Shown here: positions 27,262 to 36,912 of the stretch, one piece after another | How positions within the stretch are numbered: position 1 is the first letter of the stretch | Layout: each line of letters begins with the position of its first letter | Assembly (NCBI RefSeq): GCF_006345825.1 | Contig: NZ_VCIX01000092.1 | Coordinates: 62,001 to 126,000 of the forward strand | Reading direction: 5' to 3' | Source of the DNA: Paenibacillus paridis | GTDB taxonomy: Bacteria; Bacillota; Bacilli; Paenibacillales; Paenibacillaceae | DNA: 64,000 nucleotides | Program-made: the position numbers and the translations under genes | The notes under the pieces: model-generated | Databases searched by the model: none | What the model was told of the DNA's origin: nothing | What the model saw: only the letters and a program-made list of their open reading frames with translations

Positions 27262-27300
27262 CTATAAGAGCCTCGCAACCGCTGCGAGGCTCTTAGTTTT
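27262..27300. terminator. Bidirectional terminator between the SLH gene and the AraC gene
   Basis: AAGAGCCTCGCA pairs perfectly with TGCGAGGCTCTT over a 5-nt loop, with A-rich sequence before and TTTT after, so it can serve both converging genes. Confidence 0.85.
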
Positions 27301-27378
27301 ATACCCGTATATCTTAGTTTCGTCCATCGTCAAGAAATGAGTGCGCTTTTATAATGAAATTGAAGATGGGCGGATGCG

Positions 27379-28209
27379 CTAACTGGAATAAGCAGCGCGG
27401 TATTCGGTAGGGGAAAGACTGGTTTCTTTGCGGAAAAATTTCGTGAAATGATTCGTTTCTTTAAAGCCGGTTTGATCGGCGATCTCCTTGATGCTGAAAG
27501 AGGTTGTCGTTAATAGCTGCTTAGCGCGTTCAGTTCGTTTGCGGCTGACATATTTTAGCGGCGGAATACCGAAATGTTTTTTGAAATAGGCGCTAAAATA
27601 GTTCGGGTGCAAATGGAGGGCTTCTGCCATTTGCTCGATGCTAATGCTTGTATGGAGTCGGCTGTCCACATACTGCTGGATGACGTTCAAGCGGTTGATT
27701 TCCTCAGTACGGTGTTGAAGCACTTGAATAGGCACCGCTTCAAGAAAACGGCTGACGATCTCTAGCAGCGCCGCCTTCTCGCGAAGCCGCGCTACGATGG
27801 TATTTTGCTCATGCCAAGCAATCATTTCCCGGAACAAATCAATCAGCCTGTCAGGATCTTCAGCGTCTAGGCACAGAGGAACGCCAATCCACTGGAACAG
27901 GTCGAAGGGGCCGGCCATAATGTTGAAGTGGCACCAATATTTTAAATAAGGACGATTGTTTAAAGTAGAGAAGGAAACCCTCGTACGTGCGGGAGCGAGA
28001 AATAATTGTCCGGGCTTCGGATAATAATCCTTGTCGCCGATTTGAATCCAGCCTTCCCCTTCACAAATGTAATACAGCTTATTGTATTCGGGAAAGGTAT
28101 TGCTCTCGCTCCAATCGTGGGAGACTTGCGTTTTATGCGTAATCAGCAGTTGAAGCTGCAGCGATTGCAGCAAATCAGATAATGCGTGTTGTTCGCTTTT
28201 TTGAATCAC
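27379..28209 (-). CDS. AraC-family regulator with cupin sensor, next to GH95
   Basis: Transcription factor of 276 aa. The N-terminal AraC_binding (cupin) domain (about 20-130; YYPKPGQLFLAPARTRVSF) is followed by an AraC double helix-turn-helix (about 170-275; IEQMAEALHLHPNYFSAYFK, IADQTGFKETNHFTKFFRKE). The frame begins with GTG at 28209 and has only a weak ribosome site, so the start may be further inside. It is divergent from the GH95 gene, with a 17-bp palindrome between them. It is probably a local sugar-responsive activator of that gene. Confidence 0.85.
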   Translation of the reverse strand: MIQKSEQHALSDLLQSLQLQLLITHKTQVSHDWSESNTFPEYNKLYYICEGEGWIQIGDKDYYPKPGQLFLAPARTRVSFSTLNNRPYLKYWCHFNIMAGPFDLFQWIGVPLCLDAEDPDRLIDLFREMIAWHEQNTIVARLREKAALLEIVSRFLEAVPIQVLQHRTEEINRLNVIQQYVDSRLHTSISIEQMAEALHLHPNYFSAYFKKHFGIPPLKYVSRKRTERAKQLLTTTSFSIKEIADQTGFKETNHFTKFFRKETSLSPTEYRAAYSS

Positions 28210-28234
28210 CTGCGGGCACCGCCGTCCAAGTTTT

Positions 28235-28251
28235 TAGTAGCAATACTACTA
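28235..28251. promoter_or_regulatory. Palindrome TAGTAG-N5-CTACTA in the divergent AraC/GH95 region
   Basis: A perfect inverted repeat of 6 bp with a 5-bp spacer, 26 bases from the AraC gene start and 57 from GH95. It is a candidate site for the AraC-type regulator, although such regulators more often use direct repeats. Confidence 0.4.
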
Positions 28252-28307
28252 TGATAATGGATTGACCAAGCAAATAAAAGATCATTCATCGAAAAGGAGA
28301 TTCGTCT

Positions 28308-30614
28308 ATGAATCCGCAAACGGAAAACCGCTTATGGTACAAGCAGCCTGCACAAGTATGGGAAGAAGCTCTTCCAGTAGGCAACGGCAAGCTCGGAGGC
28401 ATGGTATTCGGGAATCCTGTGCACGAGAGAATTGCGTTGAACGAGGATAGCGTATGGTACGGCGGTCCGCGTGACCGAAATAATCCGGATGCTTTGCCGC
28501 ATTTGGACCAAATTCGAAGCCTGCTTAAAGAAGGGCGCTTGCAAGAAGCGCATTCCTTGTCCGCTATGGCCCTCTCGGGCGTTCCGGAAACCCAGCGTCA
28601 TTATATGCCGCTTGGCGATTTACAGCTTTCTTTCCGTTACAAAGACAATAGTGAAGTGTATTCGTACGCGAGGGAACTGAATTTGAAAAATGGAATCGCG
28701 GCAGTGTCCTACAGAAAAGGGAGCACGGTCTATCAACGGGAAACCTTTGCAAGTTTCCCCGATGAGGCGCTTATTACTAGATTCACGGCAGATCGACCGG
28801 GAAGCATCAGCTTCACTGCCCGACTGGCACGTGGAGGGAACCGATATTATGATGAGCTGGTCAAAGCGGATGAGAATACGATCGTCATGCGTGGGATGTG
28901 CGGAGGGGCAGGCGGCTCTGACTTCCGAACGGCCTTGCGTGCGGTGGCTGACGGAGGAACGGTTACGATTATCGGCGAGCATCTTGTTGTAGAAGGCGCA
29001 GACAGCGTAACGCTCTTGCTGACAGCCGCGACGACGTTCCGTCAAGCGGATCCTGAGCTGTATGCCGTGAATAAGGGAGCAAACGCGGCATTAACGGAAT
29101 ACGAAACATTGAGGTCACGCCATATCAAAGATTTTAGCGCGCTTTCGGAGCGGGTGCATTTTCAATTATCATCAGCGGGTTCTAAGGATAACGAATGGCC
29201 GACGGATGAACGGCTGAAGCTTGTTCAAGAAGGCAAGGAAGACATTGGTTTGCTGGCATTGTATTATGAGTTTGGCCGATATTTGCTTATTTCGAGCAGT
29301 CGGCCGGGGTCGTTGCCAGCTAACCTGCAGGGCATCTGGAATGAGAAGATGCTGCCGCCTTGGGACAGTAAATATACGATTAATATCAATGCGCAAATGA
29401 ACTACTGGCCAGCAGAATCCGGCAATTTGGCGGAATGCCATGAGCCGTTGTTTGAACTGATTGAGCGCATGCGTGAACCGGGCAGGGTGACGGCCAAGGC
29501 GATGTACGATTGCGGAGGATTTGTCGCCCATCACAATACCGATATTTGGGGGGATACAGCGCCGCAGGATATTTATTTGCCGGCCTCCTATTGGACAATG
29601 GGCGCTGCTTGGCTTTGCTTGCACCTGTGGGAGCATTACGAGTATGGGCTAGACCATGTATTCCTAGCGCGGATCTATCCGACCCTGAAGGAGTCGGCCC
29701 AATTTTTTGTTGATTTCCTCAAGGAAACGGATGAGGGCTATCTGGTAGGCAACCCCTCTGTGTCACCGGAAAATACGTATATTTTGCCAAATGGCGAATC
29801 CGGCACGCTCTGTATCGGGGCGTCCATGGACAGCCAAATTTTATATGAATTGTTTACGGCCTGCGCCGAAGCCTCAAAGATTCTGAACATTGATCCTGAA
29901 GAACAGCAGCAATGGGAGCGGTTGAGAGCACGGTTGCCAGAGCCTGCCATAGGCAAGCACGGTCAAATTCAAGAGTGGATGGAGGATTACGAGGAGGCAG
30001 AGCCTGGGCATCGCCATATCTCCCATCTGTTCGCGCTGCATCCCGGCAAGCGCTTCACGGTAAGAGGAACGCCGGAGTGGGCGGCTGCATCAAGAGTTAC
30101 GCTTGAGCGCAGGCTCGCGAATGGCGGCGGTCATACGGGCTGGAGCCGAGCTTGGATTATAAACTTCTGGGCAAGGCTAGAGGATGGCGAGAAGGCGTAC
30201 GAGAATGTGCAAGCGCTGCTTGGCCACTCTACGCTTCCGAATTTATTCGATAACCATCCGCCTTTCCAAATCGACGGGAACTTTGGCGGAGCGGCCGGGA
30301 TTACGGAAATGCTGCTTCAAAGCCATGCCGGAAGCATTCATATGCTGCCCGCTTTGCCTGCGGCATGGACAGCTGGCGAAATGACAGGTTTGCGAGCAAG
30401 AGGCGGCTTTGAGGTGGATATCCGCTGGGCTGCCGGGAAGCTGGCTGAGGCGCGTATTCGTTCGAATGCAGCGAATAAATGCGTCGTACAAGCCGAGGGT
30501 TCGTTTGTTGTGACGAATAATGGTGTGGAGATAAAGGATCTGATTCAACAAAATGGGCTTCTTAGCTGGACGGCAATGGCTGGCAGTGAATATGTGATTA
30601 CCGCAAAATCATAA
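28308..30614 (+). CDS. GH95 family glycoside hydrolase (alpha-L-fucosidase or alpha-L-galactosidase)
   Basis: Glycoside hydrolase family 95, 768 aa. The N-terminal beta domain shows [20 protein letters not shown] and [11 protein letters not shown], typical of the family. A helical catalytic barrel carries [10 protein letters not shown] (about residue 485), the [10 protein letters not shown] segment holding the likely general acid Glu (about 560), and [17 protein letters not shown] near the C-terminus. GH95 enzymes remove alpha-1,2-L-fucose, or L-galactose in plant material, with inversion. No signal peptide, so it acts inside the cell. The ATG follows AAAAGGAG. It is monocistronic, with a strong terminator after it. 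Confidence 0.9.
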   Translation: MNPQTENRLWYKQPAQVWEEALPVGNGKLGGMVFGNPVHERIALNEDSVWYGGPRDRNNPDALPHLDQIRSLLKEGRLQEAHSLSAMALSGVPETQRHYMPLGDLQLSFRYKDNSEVYSYARELNLKNGIAAVSYRKGSTVYQRETFASFPDEALITRFTADRPGSISFTARLARGGNRYYDELVKADENTIVMRGMCGGAGGSDFRTALRAVADGGTVTIIGEHLVVEGADSVTLLLTAATTFRQADPELYAVNKGANAALTEYETLRSRHIKDFSALSERVHFQLSSAGSKDNEWPTDERLKLVQEGKEDIGLLALYYEFGRYLLISSSRPGSLPANLQGIWNEKMLPPWDSKYTININAQMNYWPAESGNLAECHEPLFELIERMREPGRVTAKAMYDCGGFVAHHNTDIWGDTAPQDIYLPASYWTMGAAWLCLHLWEHYEYGLDHVFLARIYPTLKESAQFFVDFLKETDEGYLVGNPSVSPENTYILPNGESGTLCIGASMDSQILYELFTACAEASKILNIDPEEQQQWERLRARLPEPAIGKHGQIQEWMEDYEEAEPGHRHISHLFALHPGKRFTVRGTPEWAAASRVTLERRLANGGGHTGWSRAWIINFWARLEDGEKAYENVQALLGHSTLPNLFDNHPPFQIDGNFGGAAGITEMLLQSHAGSIHMLPALPAAWTAGEMTGLRARGGFEVDIRWAAGKLAEARIRSNAANKCVVQAEGSFVVTNNGVEIKDLIQQNGLLSWTAMAGSEYVITAKS

Positions 30615-30635
30615 CGGCATTGCTGTCTGAGCGAA

Positions 30636-30678
30636 CAGGGATGCTATCCAGTAAATTGGATAGCATCCCTGTTTTTTT
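30636..30678 (+). terminator. Strong terminator after GH95
   Basis: CAGGGATGCTATCCA pairs perfectly (15 bp) with TGGATAGCATCCCTG over a 6-nt loop, followed by seven Ts. Confidence 0.92.
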
Positions 30679-30712
30679 CGAGCTTGTTGCTACAGTAGGA
30701 AGCATGCTTCGT

Positions 30713-31327
30713 TCATAGGTTTTTTTTCAAAATAATAAAGCTAGCGGATGACAGTTCTTTATGTTTTTGCTCAAGAATGCTCAACACCTGGTAATCAGCA
30801 TAGGCCTCTAGATGCTGCATAATATCCCGATCTTGGATCGTTGGAACGACATTTGGCTCGTTGGCGCCCGTAATTCGTGTGTACAAAATGACGAAGCTCG
30901 CTTGGCACGAGAAAATGTCGTCTAATGTTTTGCGGAAATCGTTATTGTCAGTAATATGGTAGAGGACATCCAAACACACGACGAGCTCGCTCGATAAAAA
31001 ACCATGGTTTACGAAATGTCGAGGATTATAGGGAAGAAAGCTTTTGGTGAGATCTCCGGCAAATCTTTGAGCACAGATGTCGATGGAGGAATTGGCAACG
31101 TCCAGGCCTAAGTATTGCCCATATTTCATGAGAGAAATTTGGTTTCCATCACCGCATCCGAATTCAATGACTTTCTGTATGCCATGTTCTTCTATAAAGT
31201 CATTTATAATTTCTGCTTTAAAGTCAGCCAGCACACCGTACGAACCGCTGCCTGACGTACCGCCTTGGGCATAATTGTTTTCCCAATAGGACTTATAATC
31301 AAATGGATTGTTATTTTTTTCGGTCAT
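30713..31327 (-). CDS. Class I SAM-dependent methyltransferase
   Basis: Small methyltransferase, 204 aa. Motif I of the Rossmann fold is VIEFGCGDGNQISLM (about residues 49-63), with LGLDVANSSIDIC and ELVVCLDVLYHITDNN as motifs II and IV. The N-terminal DYKSYWENNYAQGGTSGSGS is characteristic of a subgroup often found near polysaccharide or rhamnose genes, but no such genes are beside it. The ATG lies behind GAGGAGG at a slightly long distance. The substrate cannot be predicted. Confidence 0.8.
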   Translation of the reverse strand: MTEKNNNPFDYKSYWENNYAQGGTSGSGSYGVLADFKAEIINDFIEEHGIQKVIEFGCGDGNQISLMKYGQYLGLDVANSSIDICAQRFAGDLTKSFLPYNPRHFVNHGFLSSELVVCLDVLYHITDNNDFRKTLDDIFSCQASFVILYTRITGANEPNVVPTIQDRDIMQHLEAYADYQVLSILEQKHKELSSASFIILKKNL

Positions 31328-31602
31328 TTTGATCGTCCGCCTCCTCTAGAAGCTCATTTTTCTTATCAACCACCAGTATATGCCTATCGGCTACATTCAG
31401 AACCAGAAAAATGCAGGAAGGATTATTTCGTACATGTAAAGAAATGGTGTATGAATCAATTGTGTGTAAGGGGGCTAGGAATGAGGCGTAAAAAACCAAA
31501 TGAACTTCTTTTTTCCATTCAATGAGGTCGTCATTAACTATGACTTTTCCAAGCACTTGAAGGACAGAGAATTAGTCGTTGAAATGGTTGATTCCGGGCA
31601 AA

Positions 31603-31698
31603 TCAAACCGAAAATTTTGGGTATCGAGCCACAATAGATAATTGGATACGACCGCCTAAGGAATAGCCTATAACAGTAACTGACTGTCCCCATAAGTA
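31603..31698 (-). pseudogene. Remnant of an alpha/beta hydrolase
   Basis: On the minus strand one frame reads WGQSVTVIGYSLGGRIQLSI followed by VARYPK, then a stop at 31603-31605. GYSLGG with its flanks is the nucleophile elbow of alpha/beta hydrolases (Ser nucleophile). Nothing upstream or downstream continues the fold, and its 5' end is cut near the start of the DinB-like gene. A short overlapping frame on the plus strand (31500-31637) could instead be coding but resembles nothing I know. Confidence 0.45.
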
Positions 31699-31715
31699 AG
31701 TAGGAGGCGAAAAGA

Positions 31716-32189
31716 ATGAACTACGTATTTAATAAAGAATGGTTAATTCTTAAATTTGAAGAAATCCGTAAACGGATTCTTAAAGCCGTTAACCAGTTGA
31801 ATGAAGTACAGTTGAACTGGAGACCGGATGAAGTGAGCCACAGCATTGCTGTATTGATTTTTCATATAAATGGAAATATTCAAGAAAGAATCATAAAAGG
31901 TATTTTGCGGCAGAACTCAGATCATAACCGTGCGGATGAGCTGGTTAGCGCTTTTATTCCGAAGACTTTAATAGAACAAACGGTACAAGACGGATTTCAG
32001 TTTGTCATCGATACGATTCGTAGTCTTTCTGATGAGAAGCTTATGCAGACGCAACAGGTGAGAAGCAGGGAGAGAACGAACCTCGATATGCTGCATCAGT
32101 GCGCTGCCCATTATTCCGAGCATATGGGACAAATTTTTTATATCGCCAAGCAAATTTTAAAAGAAAACTACAGATCCACCTCGATATAA
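31716..32189 (+). CDS. DinB/DUF1572-like protein
   Basis: Small protein, 157 aa, of the DinB/YfiT four-helix-bundle superfamily (DUF1572-like). Histidines in LIFHINGN (about residue 50) and in HQCAAHYSEHMGQIFYI near the C-terminus match the metal-binding positions of the fold. Relatives often act as metal-dependent thiol transferases or have unknown roles. The ATG follows TAGGAGGCG. It stands alone between an apparent hydrolase remnant and the DUF445 pair. Confidence 0.75.
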   Translation: MNYVFNKEWLILKFEEIRKRILKAVNQLNEVQLNWRPDEVSHSIAVLIFHINGNIQERIIKGILRQNSDHNRADELVSAFIPKTLIEQTVQDGFQFVIDTIRSLSDEKLMQTQQVRSRERTNLDMLHQCAAHYSEHMGQIFYIAKQILKENYRSTSI

Positions 32190-32297
32190 CGAGGAGAAAA
32201 GAACGGCTGCGCATCAGAAACAATGCTCCATTGTTTCATACCCTGTAGTTATGGGATAATTACTTAGGTAAAGATCACCAGGAATGGAGCCCTAGCT

Positions 32298-33578
32298 ATG
32301 AATAAATTCAGCATTAAGAAAAAGGCGGATCTCGCGCTGCTTTTTTCGGCTATCGGAATACTTGTCGCTTTTCCCTTTCACGATTCGTTTGCAGGAGGAC
32401 TGCTGTTCTCGTTGTTCAGCGCGGCCACGATTGGCGGTTTGGCCGATTCCTTTGCCGTGAGCGCTTTATTCGGCAATCCTTTGAAGATCAAATGGCCGTT
32501 TTGGATGGGGACGAACATCATTTCCCGCAACCGCGAGCGCTTGATCGGCGAGCTAGTGAAGATGGTGCAAAACGAGTTGCTGACCATTCCGAATATTCGG
32601 GAGCGGCTTGACGAATACAATATCGCGGACGTTCTCGTCACCTATTTGAAGCAGCATGGCGGCGAAGCGGGGATTAATGATATTTTGCAGCAGGTAGCCG
32701 ATGATGTCATTACGACGATTGATTTGCAGGAGCTGGCCAAAACCGTACAAACCTTCCTGCTGGAGCATGCCGACTCGATTCCGGTTGCGGATATTGCAGC
32801 GGATGTTGGCGATTGGACGATTAAGAATGGCTATGATGACCGAATCATCGAGTTTATTATTCCGGAGCTGATCAAAATCGTAAAGTCGGCTCCCTTTGGC
32901 TCTGTGATCAGTCAGATCGTCAACTCCGCCATCAAATCCTACGAAGGAGACCAATTTAGGCGCAAGCTGATTGACGCGACCGCCGGGCTGGAAGCTGCCA
33001 ATATTAGCGGCAGGCTGCAGGAGTGGCTCGTCTCCTTTTTGGAGAAATTCCATTCCGAAGAGCATCCGCAGCGCCAGCAAATGAAGGCCTATATCATCCA
33101 GTTTGTTGCCAGGCTGCGTACGGATGAGCTGCTGCGCTCCAAAATTGAAGCGGGTAAGACCAAGCTTTTGGCTTCCGTGAAAGCGGATATTAAGCTGGAT
33201 GTGTATATTCAGAAAGGACTCGAATCTTTGCGTCAGGCTGCAGCCGCCAATGCGGAAGGAGAGCTCGCAAGGTATCCATGGATTAAGAAGAAAATAAGCG
33301 AAGGCATCCATTATATAGAGGGAAACAGCGAGCTGCTCTCACGCCTAGATCAATACGTGAAGACCACTGTGCTGAAGTGGATGGAGCAGAAGCATTCCTA
33401 TATTGGCAAAATGGTAAGCGACAAGCTCAGCAGCTTCTCTGAGCAGGAGCTTATCACGCTTGTGAAAGAGAAAGCCGGGCGTGATCTGCAATATATTCGA
33501 ATTAACGGGATCGGCATCGGCGCGCTTATCGGCGTAGTGCTGCATTTGTTGACCTACTGGATTGGAGGGCAAGCATAA
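32298..33578 (+). CDS. DUF445 membrane protein, copy 1
   Basis: DUF445 family protein, 426 aa. Two hydrophobic segments lie near the N-terminus (ALLFSAIGILVAFPF; GLLFSLFSAATIGGLADSFA), then a long charged helical region with the family pattern NIISRNRERLIGELVKMVQN. A C-terminal membrane hairpin (IRINGIGIGALIGVVLHLLT) closes the protein. The function of the family is not established. The stop abuts the start of the second copy, so the pair is probably co-translated and forms a hetero-oligomer. Confidence 0.85.
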   Translation: MNKFSIKKKADLALLFSAIGILVAFPFHDSFAGGLLFSLFSAATIGGLADSFAVSALFGNPLKIKWPFWMGTNIISRNRERLIGELVKMVQNELLTIPNIRERLDEYNIADVLVTYLKQHGGEAGINDILQQVADDVITTIDLQELAKTVQTFLLEHADSIPVADIAADVGDWTIKNGYDDRIIEFIIPELIKIVKSAPFGSVISQIVNSAIKSYEGDQFRRKLIDATAGLEAANISGRLQEWLVSFLEKFHSEEHPQRQQMKAYIIQFVARLRTDELLRSKIEAGKTKLLASVKADIKLDVYIQKGLESLRQAAAANAEGELARYPWIKKKISEGIHYIEGNSELLSRLDQYVKTTVLKWMEQKHSYIGKMVSDKLSSFSEQELITLVKEKAGRDLQYIRINGIGIGALIGVVLHLLTYWIGGQA

Positions 33579-34913
33579 ATGGCAATGAGAAAAAAAGCAA
33601 ACCGCAGCTTGATTTTGTTGGCCGTCTTGTTCGTTATTGCCGCTTGCTGCTTATATGTTTTTCCAGATGAGTGGTGGACGCGCATGCTGCTGTATACGAC
33701 AGAGGCTGGCCTAGTGGGCGCTTTAGCCGATTTGTTTGCCGTTACCGTCTTGTTCCGGCATCCATTTGGCTGGAAATGGATTCCCCATACCGCGATTATT
33801 CCCAAAAACCGCGACAAGCTGATTGAGGGCGTGGCCAATATGGTGGAGCAGCAGCTGTTAAGCAAGGATTTGCTGCAGGAGAAGGTCAAACAAATCTCGC
33901 TCGTTGAGATCGCGATTGCCTGGATCGACCGCCGGCCAAGCGGCATGCTTGCCGAGCAGGGCTGGACTCTGGTTTCAGGATTGCTTGCCAAGCTGGACAT
34001 GAAAGGGCTAGCCGTTGTGCTGGATGATAAAGCACGCCAAAGCCTAGGGAAAATGAACTTATCCCCCTACGCGGGCAAAGGACTGAAGTGGGTGATGGAG
34101 CAAGGGAAATTCCAAAGCTGGGTCAGTCAGATCGTCGAGCTTGCGGCTGAGCGGGCATCGGACGAGGATATGAAGATTGTAATTCGCGAGCTGCTTGGCA
34201 AGGAAAAGGAAAAGTTTGTTAACCAGGGAAGCATCTTTTCCAAATGGCTCAAAAAAATGGCGGTCGAAATTGCCGAGTCAACCAATGCCCTAAATCTGGA
34301 CGATGCAACGAATGTGCTGTTTAACGATTTGCAGCTCTTCATTCAAGATTTGCGCAATCCGCAGCACGAGCTTCGCGTTTTGCTTGAACAAATGGTGTAC
34401 CAGCTGGCCGATAGCTTGCAAAGCCGCGAGGATGTCTCAGCCGCCGTGAATGAGTGGAGGGACGAGGTGATCGATAAGGTTTCTCTCCTGCCTTCCATTG
34501 AAGCCTTGCTCGGGAATTTCAGGCAGCTGCTGATTCAGGAGCCAGAACTAACGCTTGCTGTGCCGGATAAGCATTCCGTTCATCAGGCCGATATTAAAGA
34601 GCTGATCAATCAATTTATCGCTTCCTACTGGGAGTGGTTTAAGGCGAGTGAGGAGACGAAGGGCTGGCTGGAGCAATACGCCCAGAAGTTCGTTCATAAG
34701 ATGATCGATACCGAGCATGCCATCATCGGCATTATCGTCCGCAAGACCCTGGACAGCTTTACCGAGCAGAAGCTGGTGCATTTTATCGAAAGCAAAGTAG
34801 AGACCGATTTGCAGCGCATTCGTTTGAATGGCGCGTATATCGGAGCCGCGCTAGGCGCAGCCTTCTACCTGCTTCTGTACGGCATCTATGAGCCTTTGCT
34901 TAAAATGCTGTAG
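33579..34913 (+). CDS. DUF445 membrane protein, copy 2
   Basis: Paralogue of the preceding gene, 444 aa, with the same topology: N-terminal segments SLILLAVLFVIAACCLYVF and AGLVGALADLFAVTVLF, the IIPKNRDKLIEGVANMVEQQ region, a coiled-coil-prone centre and the C-terminal RIRLNGAYIGAALGAAFYLL. The ATG directly follows the upstream TAA, and GGAGGGCAAGC lies inside the end of copy 1. A strong terminator follows. Function unknown. Confidence 0.85.
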   Translation: MAMRKKANRSLILLAVLFVIAACCLYVFPDEWWTRMLLYTTEAGLVGALADLFAVTVLFRHPFGWKWIPHTAIIPKNRDKLIEGVANMVEQQLLSKDLLQEKVKQISLVEIAIAWIDRRPSGMLAEQGWTLVSGLLAKLDMKGLAVVLDDKARQSLGKMNLSPYAGKGLKWVMEQGKFQSWVSQIVELAAERASDEDMKIVIRELLGKEKEKFVNQGSIFSKWLKKMAVEIAESTNALNLDDATNVLFNDLQLFIQDLRNPQHELRVLLEQMVYQLADSLQSREDVSAAVNEWRDEVIDKVSLLPSIEALLGNFRQLLIQEPELTLAVPDKHSVHQADIKELINQFIASYWEWFKASEETKGWLEQYAQKFVHKMIDTEHAIIGIIVRKTLDSFTEQKLVHFIESKVETDLQRIRLNGAYIGAALGAAFYLLLYGIYEPLLKML

Positions 34914-34975
34914 CCTAAACTAAGTTTCTCTTATTGGTCGCTGCGCGAGTAGAACATTCTTTCAATTTAAGTAGA

Positions 34976-35015
34976 AGCCTTCATCATTAGCGTAACTAAT
35001 GATGAAGGTTTTGTT
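34976..35015 (+). terminator. Terminator after the DUF445 pair
   Basis: CCTTCATCATTAG pairs perfectly (13 bp) with CTAATGATGAAGG over a 5-nt loop, followed by TTTTGTTT. Confidence 0.9.
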
Positions 35016-35143
35016 TATTTATAAATAGCCCATAAAGTTTTCATTTACCCCCGTGCAATCCAAAATAGACTCAGGTAGTATGAAGATAAGCAAACGATAA
35101 AATCTAGGCATTCTATGATCATGCATGAGGGGAAGATGAGAGG

Positions 35144-36775
35144 ATGCTGCGTGCTCTGATTGTGGACGATGAATTCGAAATCCGTGAAGGTTTGCGTAAC
35201 CGCTTTCCTTGGGAAAGTTACGGAATTAATGAGGTGCTTGTGGCTGATGATGGGGATACGGCGCTCATGCTGGCGCTAGATATGCGGCCTGATCTGATCG
35301 TCACGGATATTAAAATGAACCGGATGTCGGGACTCGAATTTTTGCGTGGTTTAGCGGCTGTGCAGGATTACAAGCCGGAGGCCATCGTTGTCAGCGGTTA
35401 TGATGATTTTGAACTGGTCAAGCAAGCGATGCAAATTGGTGTGCTGGATTATATATTGAAGCCGATTAACCTGGATGAGCTTGATCAAATTGTCCGTAAG
35501 ATGACGGATAATATTCACAAGAAGCGAATGGATCAACAGAATGAACAACAGCTGCTCAATCAGGTGAAGTTCGCCATTCCAAAAATGCGAGAGGAACTGC
35601 TTCGGGAGATCGTAGAGCAGGAGTACGATCCGTCCCGGATAGCAAGAAGGCGCCATCGCTTGCAGACGCTGGATTTGGAGTGGATGGACTGTCAGCCGAT
35701 GACGCTGGTTGTCGTGGAAGCCGATGATTTGAAAGCGATCGAGAACAAACATACGAAGGAAAAGGATTTAGTGCTGTTCGGCATTGGCAATGTCGTTAGC
35801 CAGACGCTGGAGGAGGAGTATCCGCATCCCTTTGCGCTGTGCATGGATAGCTGCAGCCGCTGGATCGTTATTTTTAGCTGTACCCGGCCGGAGCATGCGG
35901 AGTTGAGCCGCAGCATGGCACAGCTGTGCATCCAGCGCATCAATGATTTTGTGAAGGTGAAGGCAAGCGCGGGCATGCGCACGATACCGTGCACCTTCGA
36001 GCATCTGCATGAAATGTTCTCGGAAGCTACGACCGTTCTGGAGCAAAAGGCGGTTTATGGCGGCAACCGTTTATTTACGGAGCAAGGGCTATTCTATGAA
36101 GGGGACGGGGCGGAGTTGTCGCTTAGCGAGCCCGAGGAGGTGCTGGATCTCGTTAAATATGGAACGGACGAAGAGATTACCGCTGCGATGGACAGGTTTG
36201 TGGAAATGGTACAGGGCTGGCGCATGAGCCAGCTGCGGGACATTCAGCAAAAAATATTCGAATGGCTGTTCGAAGTATTTCGAAGGGCCGCGGCTGCGGG
36301 CATTCCGAACAAGCACTGGGGCAACAACCCAATTGCGGTATGGGAACAGTTGGAGCAATACGATACGCTGCAATCGCTGCGCGTGCAGACGGAAATATTT
36401 CTTCATGCGATCGCTGCCGATTTCCGCAAATTATCTGCATCGCCAAGTCAAATCGTATCGGAAGCTGAGAAAATATTGCATCGTGATTATGCGGAGAGCT
36501 TGACGCTTCAGAGTGTAGCGATGGCGGTGCATGTTACGCCCGTATGGCTGAGCAAGCTATTTAAGAAAGAGAAGCGCAAAACCTTTTTGGAATATTTGAC
36601 GGAAATTCGCATCGAGAAAGCCAAGGAAATGCTAGGGGACATTAAATACAAGGTATATCAGATTTCATTTCAGGTGGGCTACAAGGACCCTGTCCATTTC
36701 TCGAAGCTATTTAAGAAGCAAGTAGGCTGCACGCCGAAGGAATACCGCAGGCAAAGAGGCATCGCGGAGGAATAA
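35144..36775 (+). CDS. YesN-type response regulator with AraC domain (mannosidase locus)
   Basis: Response regulator of 543 aa. The receiver shows ALIVDDEFEIREGL, phospho-acceptor D55 in LIVTDIKMNRMSG and switch Lys in YILKPINL. The C-terminal AraC domain (about 435-540) includes VAMAVHVTPVWLSKLFKKEK and SFQVGYKDPVHFSKLFKKQ. It is followed by a terminator. Its cognate kinase is most likely the YesM-type protein at 39896, separated from it by the oppositely oriented GH38 gene. The pair would control the SBP/permease/GH99-like genes downstream. Confidence 0.88.
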   Translation: MLRALIVDDEFEIREGLRNRFPWESYGINEVLVADDGDTALMLALDMRPDLIVTDIKMNRMSGLEFLRGLAAVQDYKPEAIVVSGYDDFELVKQAMQIGVLDYILKPINLDELDQIVRKMTDNIHKKRMDQQNEQQLLNQVKFAIPKMREELLREIVEQEYDPSRIARRRHRLQTLDLEWMDCQPMTLVVVEADDLKAIENKHTKEKDLVLFGIGNVVSQTLEEEYPHPFALCMDSCSRWIVIFSCTRPEHAELSRSMAQLCIQRINDFVKVKASAGMRTIPCTFEHLHEMFSEATTVLEQKAVYGGNRLFTEQGLFYEGDGAELSLSEPEEVLDLVKYGTDEEITAAMDRFVEMVQGWRMSQLRDIQQKIFEWLFEVFRRAAAAGIPNKHWGNNPIAVWEQLEQYDTLQSLRVQTEIFLHAIAADFRKLSASPSQIVSEAEKILHRDYAESLTLQSVAMAVHVTPVWLSKLFKKEKRKTFLEYLTEIRIEKAKEMLGDIKYKVYQISFQVGYKDPVHFSKLFKKQVGCTPKEYRRQRGIAEE

Positions 36776-36820
36776 GAGCTAACAAGGCATAACCGACAAA
36801 CGAACATCCCTCCGCATAGG

Positions 36821-36874
36821 AAGAGGCAGTCTCCAAGGTGATTATTGAACCCCCTTTGGCAGCTGCCTCTTTTT
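36821..36874 (+). terminator. Terminator after the response regulator gene
   Basis: AAGAGGCAG pairs with CTGCCTCTT, with further inner pairing CCAAGG/CCTTTGG, followed by TTTT. It lies between the converging regulator and GH38 genes. Confidence 0.7.
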
Positions 36875-36912
36875 CGCTAAATATGGAAAGTGAATTTCAA
36901 TTGTGGTTCACG

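Larger units (their letters stand above)
26956..27378. other. Gene-free convergent region with a palindromic box pair and terminator
   Basis: A 423-bp gap between converging genes. It contains two boxes of the palindromic repeat family (27057-27130) and one bidirectional terminator (27262-27300). No open frame with a ribosome site was seen. Confidence 0.65.

Noticed and set aside
31311-31556. Minus-strand 81-codon frame overlapping the methyltransferase start
   Set aside because: It has a GTG start without a ribosome site and no known family. The GAGGAGG inside it is explained as the methyltransferase ribosome site.
31500-31637. Plus-strand 45-codon frame ending VDSGQIKPKILGIEPQ
   Set aside because: It is protein-like at the end but short, with a weak ribosome site, and overlaps the hydrolase remnant. 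It cannot be assigned.
36089-36406. Long antisense frames within the response regulator, GH38, kinase and ligase genes
   Set aside because: They follow the codon structure of the sense genes, lack ribosome sites and match no domain; typical shadows in mid-to-high GC genes.
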